DNA of 64,000 nt from Lelliottia nimipressuralis (lineage in GTDB: Bacteria > Pseudomonadota > Gammaproteobacteria > Enterobacterales > Enterobacteriaceae). The position numbers and the translations under genes are program-made. Numbering within the stretch: position 1 is the first letter of the stretch; each line of letters starts with the position of its first letter. Where the stretch lies: contig NZ_SOMG01000030.1 in assembly GCF_004402045.1 (NCBI RefSeq), positions 558,001 through 622,000 on the forward strand. Direction: 5' to 3'. The notes beneath the pieces are model-generated. The model ran no database searches. It saw only the letters and a program-made list of their open reading frames with translations, and was not told the DNA's origin. Positions 18,126-26,175 of this stretch are shown piece by piece.

Positions 18126-19112
18126 ATGGCTGTCATAGTGATTACCGGCGGAACGGCGGGCGTGGGAAAAGCCACGGCGCTGCGCTTTGCAAAGGCAGGT
18201 TACGATGTGGGGCTCATCGCGCGGGATGAAGCAAGCCTGCACTCCACTCAGGAGGAGCTACGGCGGTTTGGCGTCAATGCCCACGCCGTACAGGCGGATG
18301 TCGCCGACAGCCAGGCGGTGGTGGATGCCGCTAACGAAATTGAGTATCGCCTCGGGGCGATTGATGTCTGGGTTAACAATGCCATGGGGGCCATCCTGGC
18401 ACCGTTTCGTACCCTCACGCCGGACGAGTTTCGACGCGTGACTGACGTGACATACCTCGGCTACGTGAACGGCACCCGCGCTGCCCTGGAGCTCATGGTT
18501 CCGCGCGACAGGGGCGTGATTATCCAGGTGGGCTCGGCGCTGGCCTATCGTTCTATTCCGCTGCAGTCAGCCTACTGCGGCGCCAAAGCGGCGATCCGCG
18601 GGTTTACCGATGCGGTGCGTACCGAGCTGATGCATGAGAACAGCCGGGTTCAGCTTTCGATGGTCCAGATGCCGGGGCTCAATACCCCGCAGTTTGAATG
18701 GGCAAGGAATAAGTTCGCCTGGGCGATGCGCCCGGTGCCGCCGGTGTTTGAGCCTGAGGTCGCCGCCAGCGCCATCTTCAGGGTGGCGCAAAAACCGGTA
18801 CGGGAGCTGTGGGTAGGCGGCAGCACCATCCAGTCGATTGTCGGTCAGTTTCTCTTCCCCGGTTTTCTTGACCGGCTGATGGTGAAAAAAGCCTGGGAGG
18901 GCCAGATGACTGACGATCTGAACGCGCCGGATCGCCAGGACTACCTCGATCGGCCGGTTAACGATCTGCACAAAATCCATGGTCGCTTCACTGACGAGGC
19001 AAAAAACCGCGCGCCGTCCGTCACCTCCGGTATGCCGGGTAAAGTGGCATTAGGGGCCCTCGCGGTGGCGGGGATTATGGTGACCCGCTTGCTAACGCGC
19101 CGGAAAACATAA
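18126..19112 (+). CDS. SDR oxidoreductase with C-terminal membrane anchor
   Basis: A 328-residue short-chain dehydrogenase: cofactor loop TGGTAGVG (7-14), NNAMG (84-88), S137, Y150-xxx-K154. About 75 extra residues at the C-terminus include a hydrophobic stretch (VALGALAVAGIMVTRLL) followed by RRKT, which should hold the enzyme at the inner membrane. Substrate unknown. Its stop codon abuts the stop of the convergent TreS-like gene with no intervening base, so the two stress arms end back to back with no terminator between. Confidence 0.88.
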   Translation: MAVIVITGGTAGVGKATALRFAKAGYDVGLIARDEASLHSTQEELRRFGVNAHAVQADVADSQAVVDAANEIEYRLGAIDVWVNNAMGAILAPFRTLTPDEFRRVTDVTYLGYVNGTRAALELMVPRDRGVIIQVGSALAYRSIPLQSAYCGAKAAIRGFTDAVRTELMHENSRVQLSMVQMPGLNTPQFEWARNKFAWAMRPVPPVFEPEVAASAIFRVAQKPVRELWVGGSTIQSIVGQFLFPGFLDRLMVKKAWEGQMTDDLNAPDRQDYLDRPVNDLHKIHGRFTDEAKNRAPSVTSGMPGKVALGALAVAGIMVTRLLTRRKT

Positions 19113-20738
19113 TTATCGCAGCGCGCTACGGCGTGTCCAGAACCAGCGATAGCCGTAGCCGCCAAGACTGAGCTGAACGGTTTTGCCGCAGATCAGCGCA
19201 TCGTCGTAGCGTTTGTCCGCGAGACAGGCGGTCCAGGTGGCATTGCGGATCCCTCTGGCGCTGAACGTCACAGGCTGGTCGCTAAAGTTAACGAAGGTCA
19301 GGATGCTGCGCTCGTCGGTTTCGTAGTAGATCCCCAGCACCGCGTCATGATCGATGGTGATGAGATGAAAGGGCGCAACGGCAATTTCGGGAAACTCCGA
19401 GCGGGTATTGGCAATATCAATAATTCGGTGCAGGAGCGAGTTGCGGTGGAGCAGCGAATCGGCGACGTTAATTTTCTGATAGCGATAAGGGCCGTGGTCG
19501 ATAATCGGGGCAATAAATTTATCCGGATCGGCTGCGGAAAATCCGCCCCCCTGTGAGCCCGCCCACTGCATCGGGGTGCGGACGGCGTAGCGTTCCTCCA
19601 GATCCAGGTCGTCACCCATGCCTATCTCGTCGCCGTAGCGCATCACCGGGACACCCGGCAGGGAAAACAGCACCGCGTGACAGAACGCCAGCCGTTTTTG
19701 ATCGCCATTCAGCATCGGCGCCAGGCGGCGGCGGATCCCGCGCTGATAGACGTTCATCTCTTCATCAGGCGCGAACGTGTCGAGGACAAACTGTTTATCT
19801 TTCTGGCTAATGCCTTCCAGATCCAGCTCGTCATGATTGCGCAGCCAGTTGGCAAAGCAGCAGGAATCAGGCGGGGCGATCATCTTCTTCACCGCATTGC
19901 GCAGCGGGCGGGCGCTTTTCCTCGCCAGGCTGACGTAGAAATACTTGTTGAGCCAGAAATTCAGCACCAGATTCAGGCGGTCATTATTGCCGAAGTAGTC
20001 CTGATAGGCTTCCACCTCGACATCAACTTCACCCAGCAGGATCGCGTCCGGATTATGCTCCTCAATAAGACGACGCATATGTTCGAGGATCCACAGCCCC
20101 TTTTTTTCATCCCCGTTTCCTGCCTGCGTGGTGAGGTGGGATGCGGCATCCAGGCGAAAACCCGACACGCCCAGCTTGAGCCAGAAGAGGATGATGTTCT
20201 CAATCTCTTTCAGCACCGCAGGAGAGGTGAGGTTCAGATCCGGCTCGTGGCGATAGAACATGTGCCGATAGTATTGTCCCGCCTCGTCGTCCCAGGTCCA
20301 GATGCTCTCTTCCACGCCAGGGAACATGGGGGGAGTATCGTCCTCGTCGTTATCCGACCACAGGTAATAATCACGATAGGGTGACGCCGGGTTGCGGCGG
20401 GCCTGCTGGAACCAGGGATGCGCATCCGACGTGTGCTGGATCAGCAGCTCGATAATGACCTGCATGCCCAGCTCCCGGGCCTGTTCGATAAAGGCGATGA
20501 TATCGGCCAGTTTTCCGAAGCGAGGATCTACCTGGAGATGGTCGCTGACGTCGTAGCCCTCATCGAGAAAGGGGGTGAGGTAAAACGGGGTGATCCAGAT
20601 TACCGTCGCCCCCATGCGGCGAATATAACGTAGCTTGGCCGTAATCCCGGCGATGTCCCCGCAGCCATCGCCGTTCAAATCATAAAATAGCGCAGTATCA
20701 ATCTGATAAATAATGGCTCGTGTATGCCAGTCAGTCAT
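19113..20738 (-). CDS. GH13 enzyme, trehalose synthase-like
   Basis: A 541-residue alpha-amylase-family protein. The catalytic triad is present: nucleophile D197 (GFRLDAAS), acid/base E237 (LLGEVD) and D303 (LRNHDEL). The TreS-type segment MQWAGSQGGGFSAADP is also clear, so maltose-trehalose interconversion is the best guess. Region I is odd: ELLIQHTS where the family has DLVINHTS, losing the usual N-H pair. A beta-sandwich C-domain follows at about residues 440-535. There is no maltokinase domain. It is the last gene of the yciG-to-treS operon, 8 bases after cioB; a role in osmotic or stationary-phase protection is inferred. Confidence 0.85.
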   Translation of the reverse strand: MTDWHTRAIIYQIDTALFYDLNGDGCGDIAGITAKLRYIRRMGATVIWITPFYLTPFLDEGYDVSDHLQVDPRFGKLADIIAFIEQARELGMQVIIELLIQHTSDAHPWFQQARRNPASPYRDYYLWSDNDEDDTPPMFPGVEESIWTWDDEAGQYYRHMFYRHEPDLNLTSPAVLKEIENIILFWLKLGVSGFRLDAASHLTTQAGNGDEKKGLWILEHMRRLIEEHNPDAILLGEVDVEVEAYQDYFGNNDRLNLVLNFWLNKYFYVSLARKSARPLRNAVKKMIAPPDSCCFANWLRNHDELDLEGISQKDKQFVLDTFAPDEEMNVYQRGIRRRLAPMLNGDQKRLAFCHAVLFSLPGVPVMRYGDEIGMGDDLDLEERYAVRTPMQWAGSQGGGFSAADPDKFIAPIIDHGPYRYQKINVADSLLHRNSLLHRIIDIANTRSEFPEIAVAPFHLITIDHDAVLGIYYETDERSILTFVNFSDQPVTFSARGIRNATWTACLADKRYDDALICGKTVQLSLGGYGYRWFWTRRSALR

Positions 20739-20746
20739 AACGTCCC

Positions 20747-21757
20747 TCAGTGATAACCTTCAGTGTCAGAAACTTTGCCCCGAAAGACGTAGTAGCTCCA
20801 GGCGGTGTACACCAGAATCACCGGAATAATCAGTAATGTCCCTACCAGCATAAACAGCTGGCTGGCAGGCGGCGCCGCGGCTTCCCACAGGGTGATACGC
20901 GGCGGAATAATGTTCGGCCACAGGCTGATACCGAGCCCGCTAAACCCGAGGAAGATTAGCCCCAGCGTCAGCAGGAAGGGGCGCGCGTGGCTGTTAGGGT
21001 TGCGCGTCAAGCGCCAGATCAGCACGCTGAAGAGCGCTACCAGCAGAGGAACCGGCAGGAACCAGAAGAAGTTGGGCAAGGTGAACCAGCGGTCGGCCAC
21101 GTACTGCCAGCCGAGCGGCGTCCAGATGCTCACCACCGCGATAACGACAACCAGCGCCAGCAGCACGTGGCGGGTGAGTTCGCGCATGCGGGCCTGCAGC
21201 GCACCTTCGCTTTTCATAATGAGCCACGTGGTGCCCAGCAGCGTGTAGGCGACGACCAGCCCGATACCGCAGAAGAGGTTAAAGGGGGTGAGCCAGTCAA
21301 GCGCAGAGCCGACAAACCGCCGCCCCTCCACGTCGAAGCCGTTAATCACGGCGCCCACCACGATCCCCTGGCTGAAGGTGGCGAGCAGGGAGCCGCCTGC
21401 AAAGGAGTAGTCCCAGAATTTGCGGTGTGAGGGCGTGGCTTTAAAGCGGAATTCAAAGGCGACGCCGCGAAAGATGAGGCCGATCAGCATCGCGGTGAGG
21501 GGGATGCTCAGCGCATCAATAATTACCGCATAGGCCAGCGGAAACGCGCCGAACAGGCCCGCGCCGCCGAGCACCAGCCAGGTTTCGTTTCCGTCCCAGA
21601 CCGGCGCCACGCTGTTGACCATCACGTCACGCTCTCTGGCATCGCCCACGAAGTTAAACAGCAGGCCGATCCCCAAATCAAAGCCATCCATGATGATGTA
21701 CATCAGCGTGGCAAACACGATGATGGCAAACCAGATAACTGAGATATCGACGCCCAT
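20747..21757 (-). CDS. cioB: Cytochrome bd-type (CIO) quinol oxidase subunit II
   Basis: A 336-residue inner-membrane protein with about eight to nine helices, matching the CydB/CioB family in length and in the N-terminal IMDGFDLGIG and WDGNETWLVLGGAGLFGAFP motifs. It forms the second subunit of a terminal quinol oxidase with the gene upstream; their stop and start codons share one A (TGATG), so translation is coupled. No small CydX-like subunit follows: only 8 bases separate it from the GH13 gene. Confidence 0.92.
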   Translation of the reverse strand: MGVDISVIWFAIIVFATLMYIIMDGFDLGIGLLFNFVGDARERDVMVNSVAPVWDGNETWLVLGGAGLFGAFPLAYAVIIDALSIPLTAMLIGLIFRGVAFEFRFKATPSHRKFWDYSFAGGSLLATFSQGIVVGAVINGFDVEGRRFVGSALDWLTPFNLFCGIGLVVAYTLLGTTWLIMKSEGALQARMRELTRHVLLALVVVIAVVSIWTPLGWQYVADRWFTLPNFFWFLPVPLLVALFSVLIWRLTRNPNSHARPFLLTLGLIFLGFSGLGISLWPNIIPPRITLWEAAAPPASQLFMLVGTLLIIPVILVYTAWSYYVFRGKVSDTEGYH

Positions 21758-23160
21758 CAGATTTTCTCCTCTTCCGGAACAGACTCAGCGGCAGACAGCG
21801 GACGCGCGGGCGTGCCCGAGGTATTTGACGTCAGCGTATCAACAGGCTGAGGGCCTTTCTTAATCAGCCGGATGAGGTAAACATAGCCCACGCCGAATAC
21901 CGACGAGTAGACGACGAAGAACGTCAGCAGGCTGATGCTCATCTGCAGAGTGCTGTGCAGGGAAACCGCGTCGACCGTGCGCAGATAGCCATAAACGACC
22001 CACGGCTGACGGCCCACTTCGGTAGTCACCCAGCCCGCCAGCAGCGCCAGCAGACCGGCAGGCCCCATACAGAGGGCAAACCAGTGGAACGGACGCGAGT
22101 GGAAAAGCCGATGGCGATAGCGCAGCCAGACGCTGATCAACCCCAGGGTAATCATCAGCAGGCCCATCCCGACCATAACGCGGAACGACCAGAAAACGAT
22201 GGTCGAGTTTGGACGATCCTCTTTCGGGAAGTCCTTCAGCGCCGGGACCTGCTTATCCAGACTGTGCGTCAGGATAAGGCTGCCGAGCGCGGGGATTTCG
22301 AGGCCGTATTTGGTGCGTTCCTCTTCCATATCCGGCAGACCAAACAGCAGCAGCGGGGTGGCCTCGCCGGGCGGATTTTCCCAGTGCCCCTCGATGGCGG
22401 CGATTTTTGCCGGCTGATGCTCAAGCGTGTTCAGGCCGTGCATATCGCCCACAACGGCCTGGATGGGGGCGACCAGCAGCGCCATCCACATCGCCATGGA
22501 GAACATGGTCCGAATGGCGGGGGTATCGTTACCGCGCAGCAGGTGCCACGCGCCTGATGCGCCAACAAACAGCGCGCTGCTCAGGAAGGCGGCGATAGCC
22601 ATATGGATCAGACGGTACGGGAAAGAGGGGTTGAAAACGATTGCCAGCCAGTCTTCAGGGATAACCTGACCGTTCTGAATGGTGAAACCCTGCGGCGTGT
22701 GCATCCAGCTGTTGGAGGCGAGGATCCAGAAGGTCGACATCAGCGTGCCGAGCGCCACCATGCAGGTCGAGAAGAAATGCAGGCCCGGACCAACCTTATT
22801 CCAGCCGAACATCATCACGCCGAGGAAGCCCGCTTCCAGGAAGAAGGCGGTTAACACTTCATACGTCAGGAGTGGACCGGTAATACTGCCCGCGAACTGG
22901 GAGAATCCGCTCCAGTTGGTGCCGAACTGGTATGCCATCACCAGCCCGGACACGACGCCCATACCGAAGTTAACGGCAAATATCTTTAGCCAGAAGTGGT
23001 ACAGGGAGCGCCAGACGTCATTTTTGGTGCGTAGCCACATGCCTTCCAGCACCACCAGATAGCTGGCGAGCCCGATGGTGATCGCGGGGAAAAGAATATG
23101 GAACGAGACGGTAAAAGCGAACTGAATTCTGGCCAGATGAAATGCATCGAGTTCGAACAT
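21757..23160 (-). CDS. cioA: Cytochrome bd-type (CIO) quinol oxidase subunit I
   Basis: A 467-residue haem-bearing subunit that oxidises quinol and reduces oxygen to water. The N-terminal haem ligand region ARIQFAFTVSFHILFP and the GRQPW motif near residue 390 are intact. At 467 residues it is much shorter than E. coli CydA (522) because the Q-loop is short, the mark of the CIO or short-Q-loop group that tends to resist cyanide. Location between katN and a GH13 gene within a stress operon suggests use in stationary phase or oxidative stress rather than as the main low-oxygen oxidase. Confidence 0.92.
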   Translation of the reverse strand: MFELDAFHLARIQFAFTVSFHILFPAITIGLASYLVVLEGMWLRTKNDVWRSLYHFWLKIFAVNFGMGVVSGLVMAYQFGTNWSGFSQFAGSITGPLLTYEVLTAFFLEAGFLGVMMFGWNKVGPGLHFFSTCMVALGTLMSTFWILASNSWMHTPQGFTIQNGQVIPEDWLAIVFNPSFPYRLIHMAIAAFLSSALFVGASGAWHLLRGNDTPAIRTMFSMAMWMALLVAPIQAVVGDMHGLNTLEHQPAKIAAIEGHWENPPGEATPLLLFGLPDMEEERTKYGLEIPALGSLILTHSLDKQVPALKDFPKEDRPNSTIVFWSFRVMVGMGLLMITLGLISVWLRYRHRLFHSRPFHWFALCMGPAGLLALLAGWVTTEVGRQPWVVYGYLRTVDAVSLHSTLQMSISLLTFFVVYSSVFGVGYVYLIRLIKKGPQPVDTLTSNTSGTPARPLSAAESVPEEEKI

Positions 23161-23228
23161 GGTCCGTACCTCTGAAACGATGGGGCACGAGAATTGCCAG
23201 GCAGCTTATGGCTGCCCGGCAAAACCGA

Positions 23229-24101
23229 TTACGGTTTTTTCTTACCGGCGCCCAGCTCGGCACCGGTCAGCGGGTCGGCGTGTGGATCGGACTTCGTGCG
23301 GGCAGACATCGCCTTGACCAGGGTTGCCTGTTCGGTCGTCAGCGTCACGCTTGCGCTACCGTCTCCGCCATCAACGGCAGGCTGGGGGGACTCAACGTAA
23401 TCGAAATGTTTATCGCTGTTCCAGCTTCCGCGAACCTCTCCACCTTCAGACATATTGTAGTACTTGTTGGTGAATTCCTCGATTGGCGGCAGTTTTCCCG
23501 GTGGGAAGTTATTGCGAATGGACTGTAGCGCCTTCTCAAAGGAGAGCTGGTGCGCAGCCTCACGCGTCATCAGAAACGCCAGCGCATCCTTCACGCCGGG
23601 ATCGTCGGTCACGTTGATCAGCCGTTCATAGATGATCTTCGCCCGGGCCTCGGCGGCCACGTTAGAGCGCAAATCCGCCGTCGGCTCGCCGATGGTATCG
23701 ACGTAGGCCGCCGTCCACGGCACACCCGCAGAGTTGGTCAGCGGGGTGCCGCCACCGTAAAGCAGGGAGGTGATGTGGCTGTCGTTACCGTTTTCGGTCA
23801 TAGACCGGTACAGCTCGGCCTCATTTTCCACTCCTTCCGCCAGCGCGCCTTTCGCGCCTTTATTCAGCATCCCCACCAGGGAACCGATGATTTCGAGGTG
23901 GCTTAGCTCCTCGGTCGCGATATCCATCAGCATATCTTTACGGCCCGGATCGTCATCGCTCAGGCCTTGCGTAAAGTAGCGGCAGGCGGCTGCCAGCTCG
24001 CCCTGCGGACCGCCAAACTGTTCCAGTAAAAGATTGGCCAGGCCAGGGTTTGGTTCAGCGACGCGAACCGTGTATTGCAGCTGTTTAACGTGTCGAAACA
24101 T
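23229..24101 (-). CDS. katN: Manganese (non-haem) catalase KatN
   Basis: A 290-residue dimanganese catalase that breaks down hydrogen peroxide. The four-helix-bundle ligand pattern is seen: E in LLLEQFGGPQGELAAACRYF, then ATEELSHLEIIG (ExxH) and, later, AEARAKIIYERL and TREAAHQLSFEKAL (ExxH). Salmonella has the same gene next to yciGFE under RpoS. I chose the ATG at 24101, which gives MFRHVKQLQY and lies 17 bases after yciE; the longer frame to 24137 overlaps yciE. Confidence 0.94.
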   Translation of the reverse strand: MFRHVKQLQYTVRVAEPNPGLANLLLEQFGGPQGELAAACRYFTQGLSDDDPGRKDMLMDIATEELSHLEIIGSLVGMLNKGAKGALAEGVENEAELYRSMTENGNDSHITSLLYGGGTPLTNSAGVPWTAAYVDTIGEPTADLRSNVAAEARAKIIYERLINVTDDPGVKDALAFLMTREAAHQLSFEKALQSIRNNFPPGKLPPIEEFTNKYYNMSEGGEVRGSWNSDKHFDYVESPQPAVDGGDGSASVTLTTEQATLVKAMSARTKSDPHADPLTGAELGAGKKKP

Positions 24102-24117
24102 GCGCACTCTCCTGTGG

Positions 24118-24624
24118 TTATTTTTTCGCTTCGACACCCGACGCGTCTGAACGCAGCAGGAACTGTTCCGTCGTTTGCGGGATATGACGAATCAACCAGT
24201 CGGCCATCTCGCGCTCTTCGGCAAGAATGGTTTCAATTGCAGGCACCGAGGCGACATCACCTGCTTTTTTGGCCGCCGCTAGCAGGGAGGTATAACAGGC
24301 GATTTCAAACTGTTCGAACACGTAGCCGCTGATCGAACCCTTCACGATTTCGTCAGAAGGGAACATGCCGCCGATGGATTGACCCAGCGCCGCCATTTTG
24401 CTCATCGAATCTTTTAAAACCGAACGAGAAATATCATTACGGTCGAGGATTTCCTCCAGCAATGTAATTTGCCGTTTTGTCTCATTAATATGTTGCTCGA
24501 TTCTGGCGCGAACATCAGGATAATTATCGATACGGCTGGCCATGGATTCCAGCATTGATTCGGCTTGCTTTTCCATCGCATGGGCATCGCGTAGCCAGTC
24601 ATGGTAGTGTTCTACGTGATTCAT
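24118..24624 (-). CDS. yciE: YciE, ferritin-like DUF892 protein
   Basis: A 168-residue helical-bundle protein of the DUF892/YciE family. From MNHVEHYHDWLRDAHAMEKQ to the ending GVEAKK it follows E. coli YciE almost residue for residue. The E/H residues of the bundle (EHYHDW, EKQAESM, FEQFEIACYTSL) suggest a di-metal site, though no activity is proven. I chose the ATG at 24624; a longer frame to 24717 runs into the small membrane gene. In Salmonella yciGFE-katN is induced by RpoS and bile. Confidence 0.92.
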   Translation of the reverse strand: MNHVEHYHDWLRDAHAMEKQAESMLESMASRIDNYPDVRARIEQHINETKRQITLLEEILDRNDISRSVLKDSMSKMAALGQSIGGMFPSDEIVKGSISGYVFEQFEIACYTSLLAAAKKAGDVASVPAIETILAEEREMADWLIRHIPQTTEQFLLRSDASGVEAKK

Positions 24625-24649
24625 TATTGTATCCTCATAATGGGTTCGC

Positions 24650-24853
24650 TTATTTGGTCTCACTTTCAGCAGCCTGATCGGCACGCGCGGCACTGTAGCC
24701 AGATAAATGGCCGACAATATTAGCGTAAATACTGATGATAATGACCCATAGCACGCTGTTCTTCCACCATATTACGGAAGGGATAGCGAGAATGAACCAT
24801 ATTATGGCTGCCGTTAAATGGCACCGTTTAATTGTCCTGGGACTGATGCTCAT
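24650..24853 (-). CDS. Small two-span membrane protein between yciF and yciE
   Basis: I do not recognise this 67-residue protein. A short basic N-terminus (RTIKRCH) leads to two hydrophobic segments at about residues 13-28 and 32-48, followed by a polar tail ending AAESETK. It fits exactly between yciF (23-base gap) and yciE (25-base gap) on the same strand. E. coli has no gene at this point between yciF and yciE that I recall. The position suggests it is cotranscribed with the stress operon. Confidence 0.65.
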   Translation of the reverse strand: MSISPRTIKRCHLTAAIIWFILAIPSVIWWKNSVLWVIIISIYANIVGHLSGYSAARADQAAESETK

Positions 24854-24876
24854 TTTATTTAACCTGTGTTATTGCG

Positions 24877-25371
24877 TCATTTCTGCGCTTTTTGGTTAAT
24901 ATTTCCAACGGCCAGATCGGTGAGTTTAAGATCGGTTTCTTTTTCTTCTTCCAGCGTTTCGGCAAGAAGTTTAACGGCTTTTTTATAGCCCAGCTGTTCT
25001 GCGAGTGTGGCAAGGGTACCGTAACTGGCTATTTCGTAATGCTCGACTTTTTGCGCAGCGGCTATTAACGCGGCATCACGCACTTCATTTTTTTCCGTGC
25101 TTTCGATGACTTCATTGGCTTCTTCTATTAAGCCTTCCATTGCCACGCATTTCATGCGCTTAATCTTGATACCGTCTTCCTGTTCGACGATCTGGTCGAT
25201 GCGTTCGATCTGACCCTGCGTCTCTTCAAGGTGTGCGGTGAAGGCTGCGCTCAGCTTCTCACTGGACGCGGCGCGGGCAAGCTTGCTCAGCGCGCGGGTA
25301 AGCTGTTTTTCCGCGCTGTAGGTATCCGACAGAAGATGAATAAAGACATCCTCAACGCTTTTCATATTCAT
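24877..25371 (-). CDS. yciF: YciF, ferritin-like DUF892 protein
   Basis: A 164-residue four-helix-bundle protein. It matches E. coli YciF along its length, including SDTYSAEKQLTRALSKLARA and KNEVRDAALIAAAQKVEHYE. E. coli YciF has a rubrerythrin-like fold with a potential di-iron site; its function is unknown. Family resemblance to yciE, the next gene but one, suggests old duplication. Start at 25371 (MNMKS) as in E. coli. Confidence 0.93.
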   Translation of the reverse strand: MNMKSVEDVFIHLLSDTYSAEKQLTRALSKLARAASSEKLSAAFTAHLEETQGQIERIDQIVEQEDGIKIKRMKCVAMEGLIEEANEVIESTEKNEVRDAALIAAAQKVEHYEIASYGTLATLAEQLGYKKAVKLLAETLEEEKETDLKLTDLAVGNINQKAQK

Positions 25372-25465
25372 AATAATTACGCTCCGGTAAAATAATGAAA
25401 GGGTACTGCGAGCCTTTCAGCCCGCAGCATACTCTCTGATTTTATTAAAAGAGTTTTAAATAAGA

Positions 25466-25651
25466 TCAGGAGTTATCAGATTTACGGCCTCCGCCGTGAC
25501 TGTTCTGTCCCCCTTTCTTACCCGCTTCAGAAGCGCGTTGCGGATCGTTTTTAAAGTTGCCGCCGCTATGCTGGCCGCCTTTACGTCCAGCTTCTGATGC
25601 TTTATCACGGTCTTCAGCGAAATTACCGGAACCACCACGATGCTCTGCCAT
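25466..25651 (-). CDS. yciG: YciG, KGG-repeat stress protein
   Basis: A 61-residue very hydrophilic protein with two stress-induced KGG repeats (DKASEAGRKGGQHSGGNF and QRASEAGKKGGQNSHGGG). E. coli YciG has the same layout and is RpoS-dependent and linked to motility and acid tolerance. I chose MAEHRGGSG at 25651 as in E. coli; an in-frame ATG at 25669 adds six residues. It is the first gene of the long minus-strand operon. Confidence 0.9.
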   Translation of the reverse strand: MAEHRGGSGNFAEDRDKASEAGRKGGQHSGGNFKNDPQRASEAGKKGGQNSHGGGRKSDNS

Positions 25652-25688
25652 ATTAAACCTCATAGTCATATATTGGTTATGTCAGTAC

Positions 25689-25725
25689 GATACGAAAAAT
25701 ATTCCGTATCACTCGTCGTTCGAGT
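25689..25725. promoter_or_regulatory. Two adjacent inverted repeats upstream of yciG
   Basis: GATACG (25689-25694) pairs with CGTATC (25705-25710), and directly next to it ACTCG pairs with CGAGT (25711-25725). They lie 40-75 bases before the yciG start, in promoter position. The binding protein is unknown. Confidence 0.35.
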
Positions 25726-26143
25726 AATAACTCTAGTCGCTGTTCGTCATTCGTCAAATGCGTTTGGCTATTTGCGGTTGCGTTATTTCTAAATATTCAA
25801 GCGCTCACGCTTCGCTTATCGATAAAATAAGGAGGGGCAGGAAGGACTTGTAAACACAAGATCGGATTAGTCCTAAGTTTTTGCTAAAAAACTGAATGCA
25901 GAGGATAAAAATAACGGGGTGCTGCATCTGATTAATTTGCAACCGCTAAGGTGTGAATAAATATACTCCTTTATGGCTAGAAAACGGAACCCTAAATAAT
26001 TATTAAAATCCAGGAGAATAGAACGAGGCGAAAGGGCGGTTTCGTTGTGGCCGTTCAGGGGCCATAGCACACGGTTTGACCACTGTCGCCTTAAGATCAC
26101 AATTCAGAAATTCTTCCCCCCGGAACGAACGGGTTTCTCTACA

Positions 26144-26166
26144 CTCCAGGTAATATTCACTGGAGG
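26144..26166 (+). promoter_or_regulatory. Hairpin that could mask the hglS ribosome site
   Basis: CTCCAG (26144-26149) is complementary to CTGGAG (26160-26165), which is part of the GGAGG Shine-Dalgarno 9 bases before the ATG. Folded, it would hide the ribosome site; whether it does so is untested. Confidence 0.35.
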
Positions 26167-26175
26167 CATGACATC

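Larger units (their letters stand above)
25652..26175. other. Non-coding gap between yciG and hglS
   Basis: About 520 bases, mostly A+T rich, with no convincing gene. A frame at 25873-26100 (-) has no family, poor codon use and no ribosome site. The left end holds two inverted repeats next to yciG, and the right end holds the hglS leader. Promoters for both divergent transcripts must lie here. Confidence 0.5.

Noticed and set aside
25873..26100. 75-residue minus-strand frame upstream of yciG
   Set aside because: No start signal or family, and it lies in an A+T-rich promoter region.
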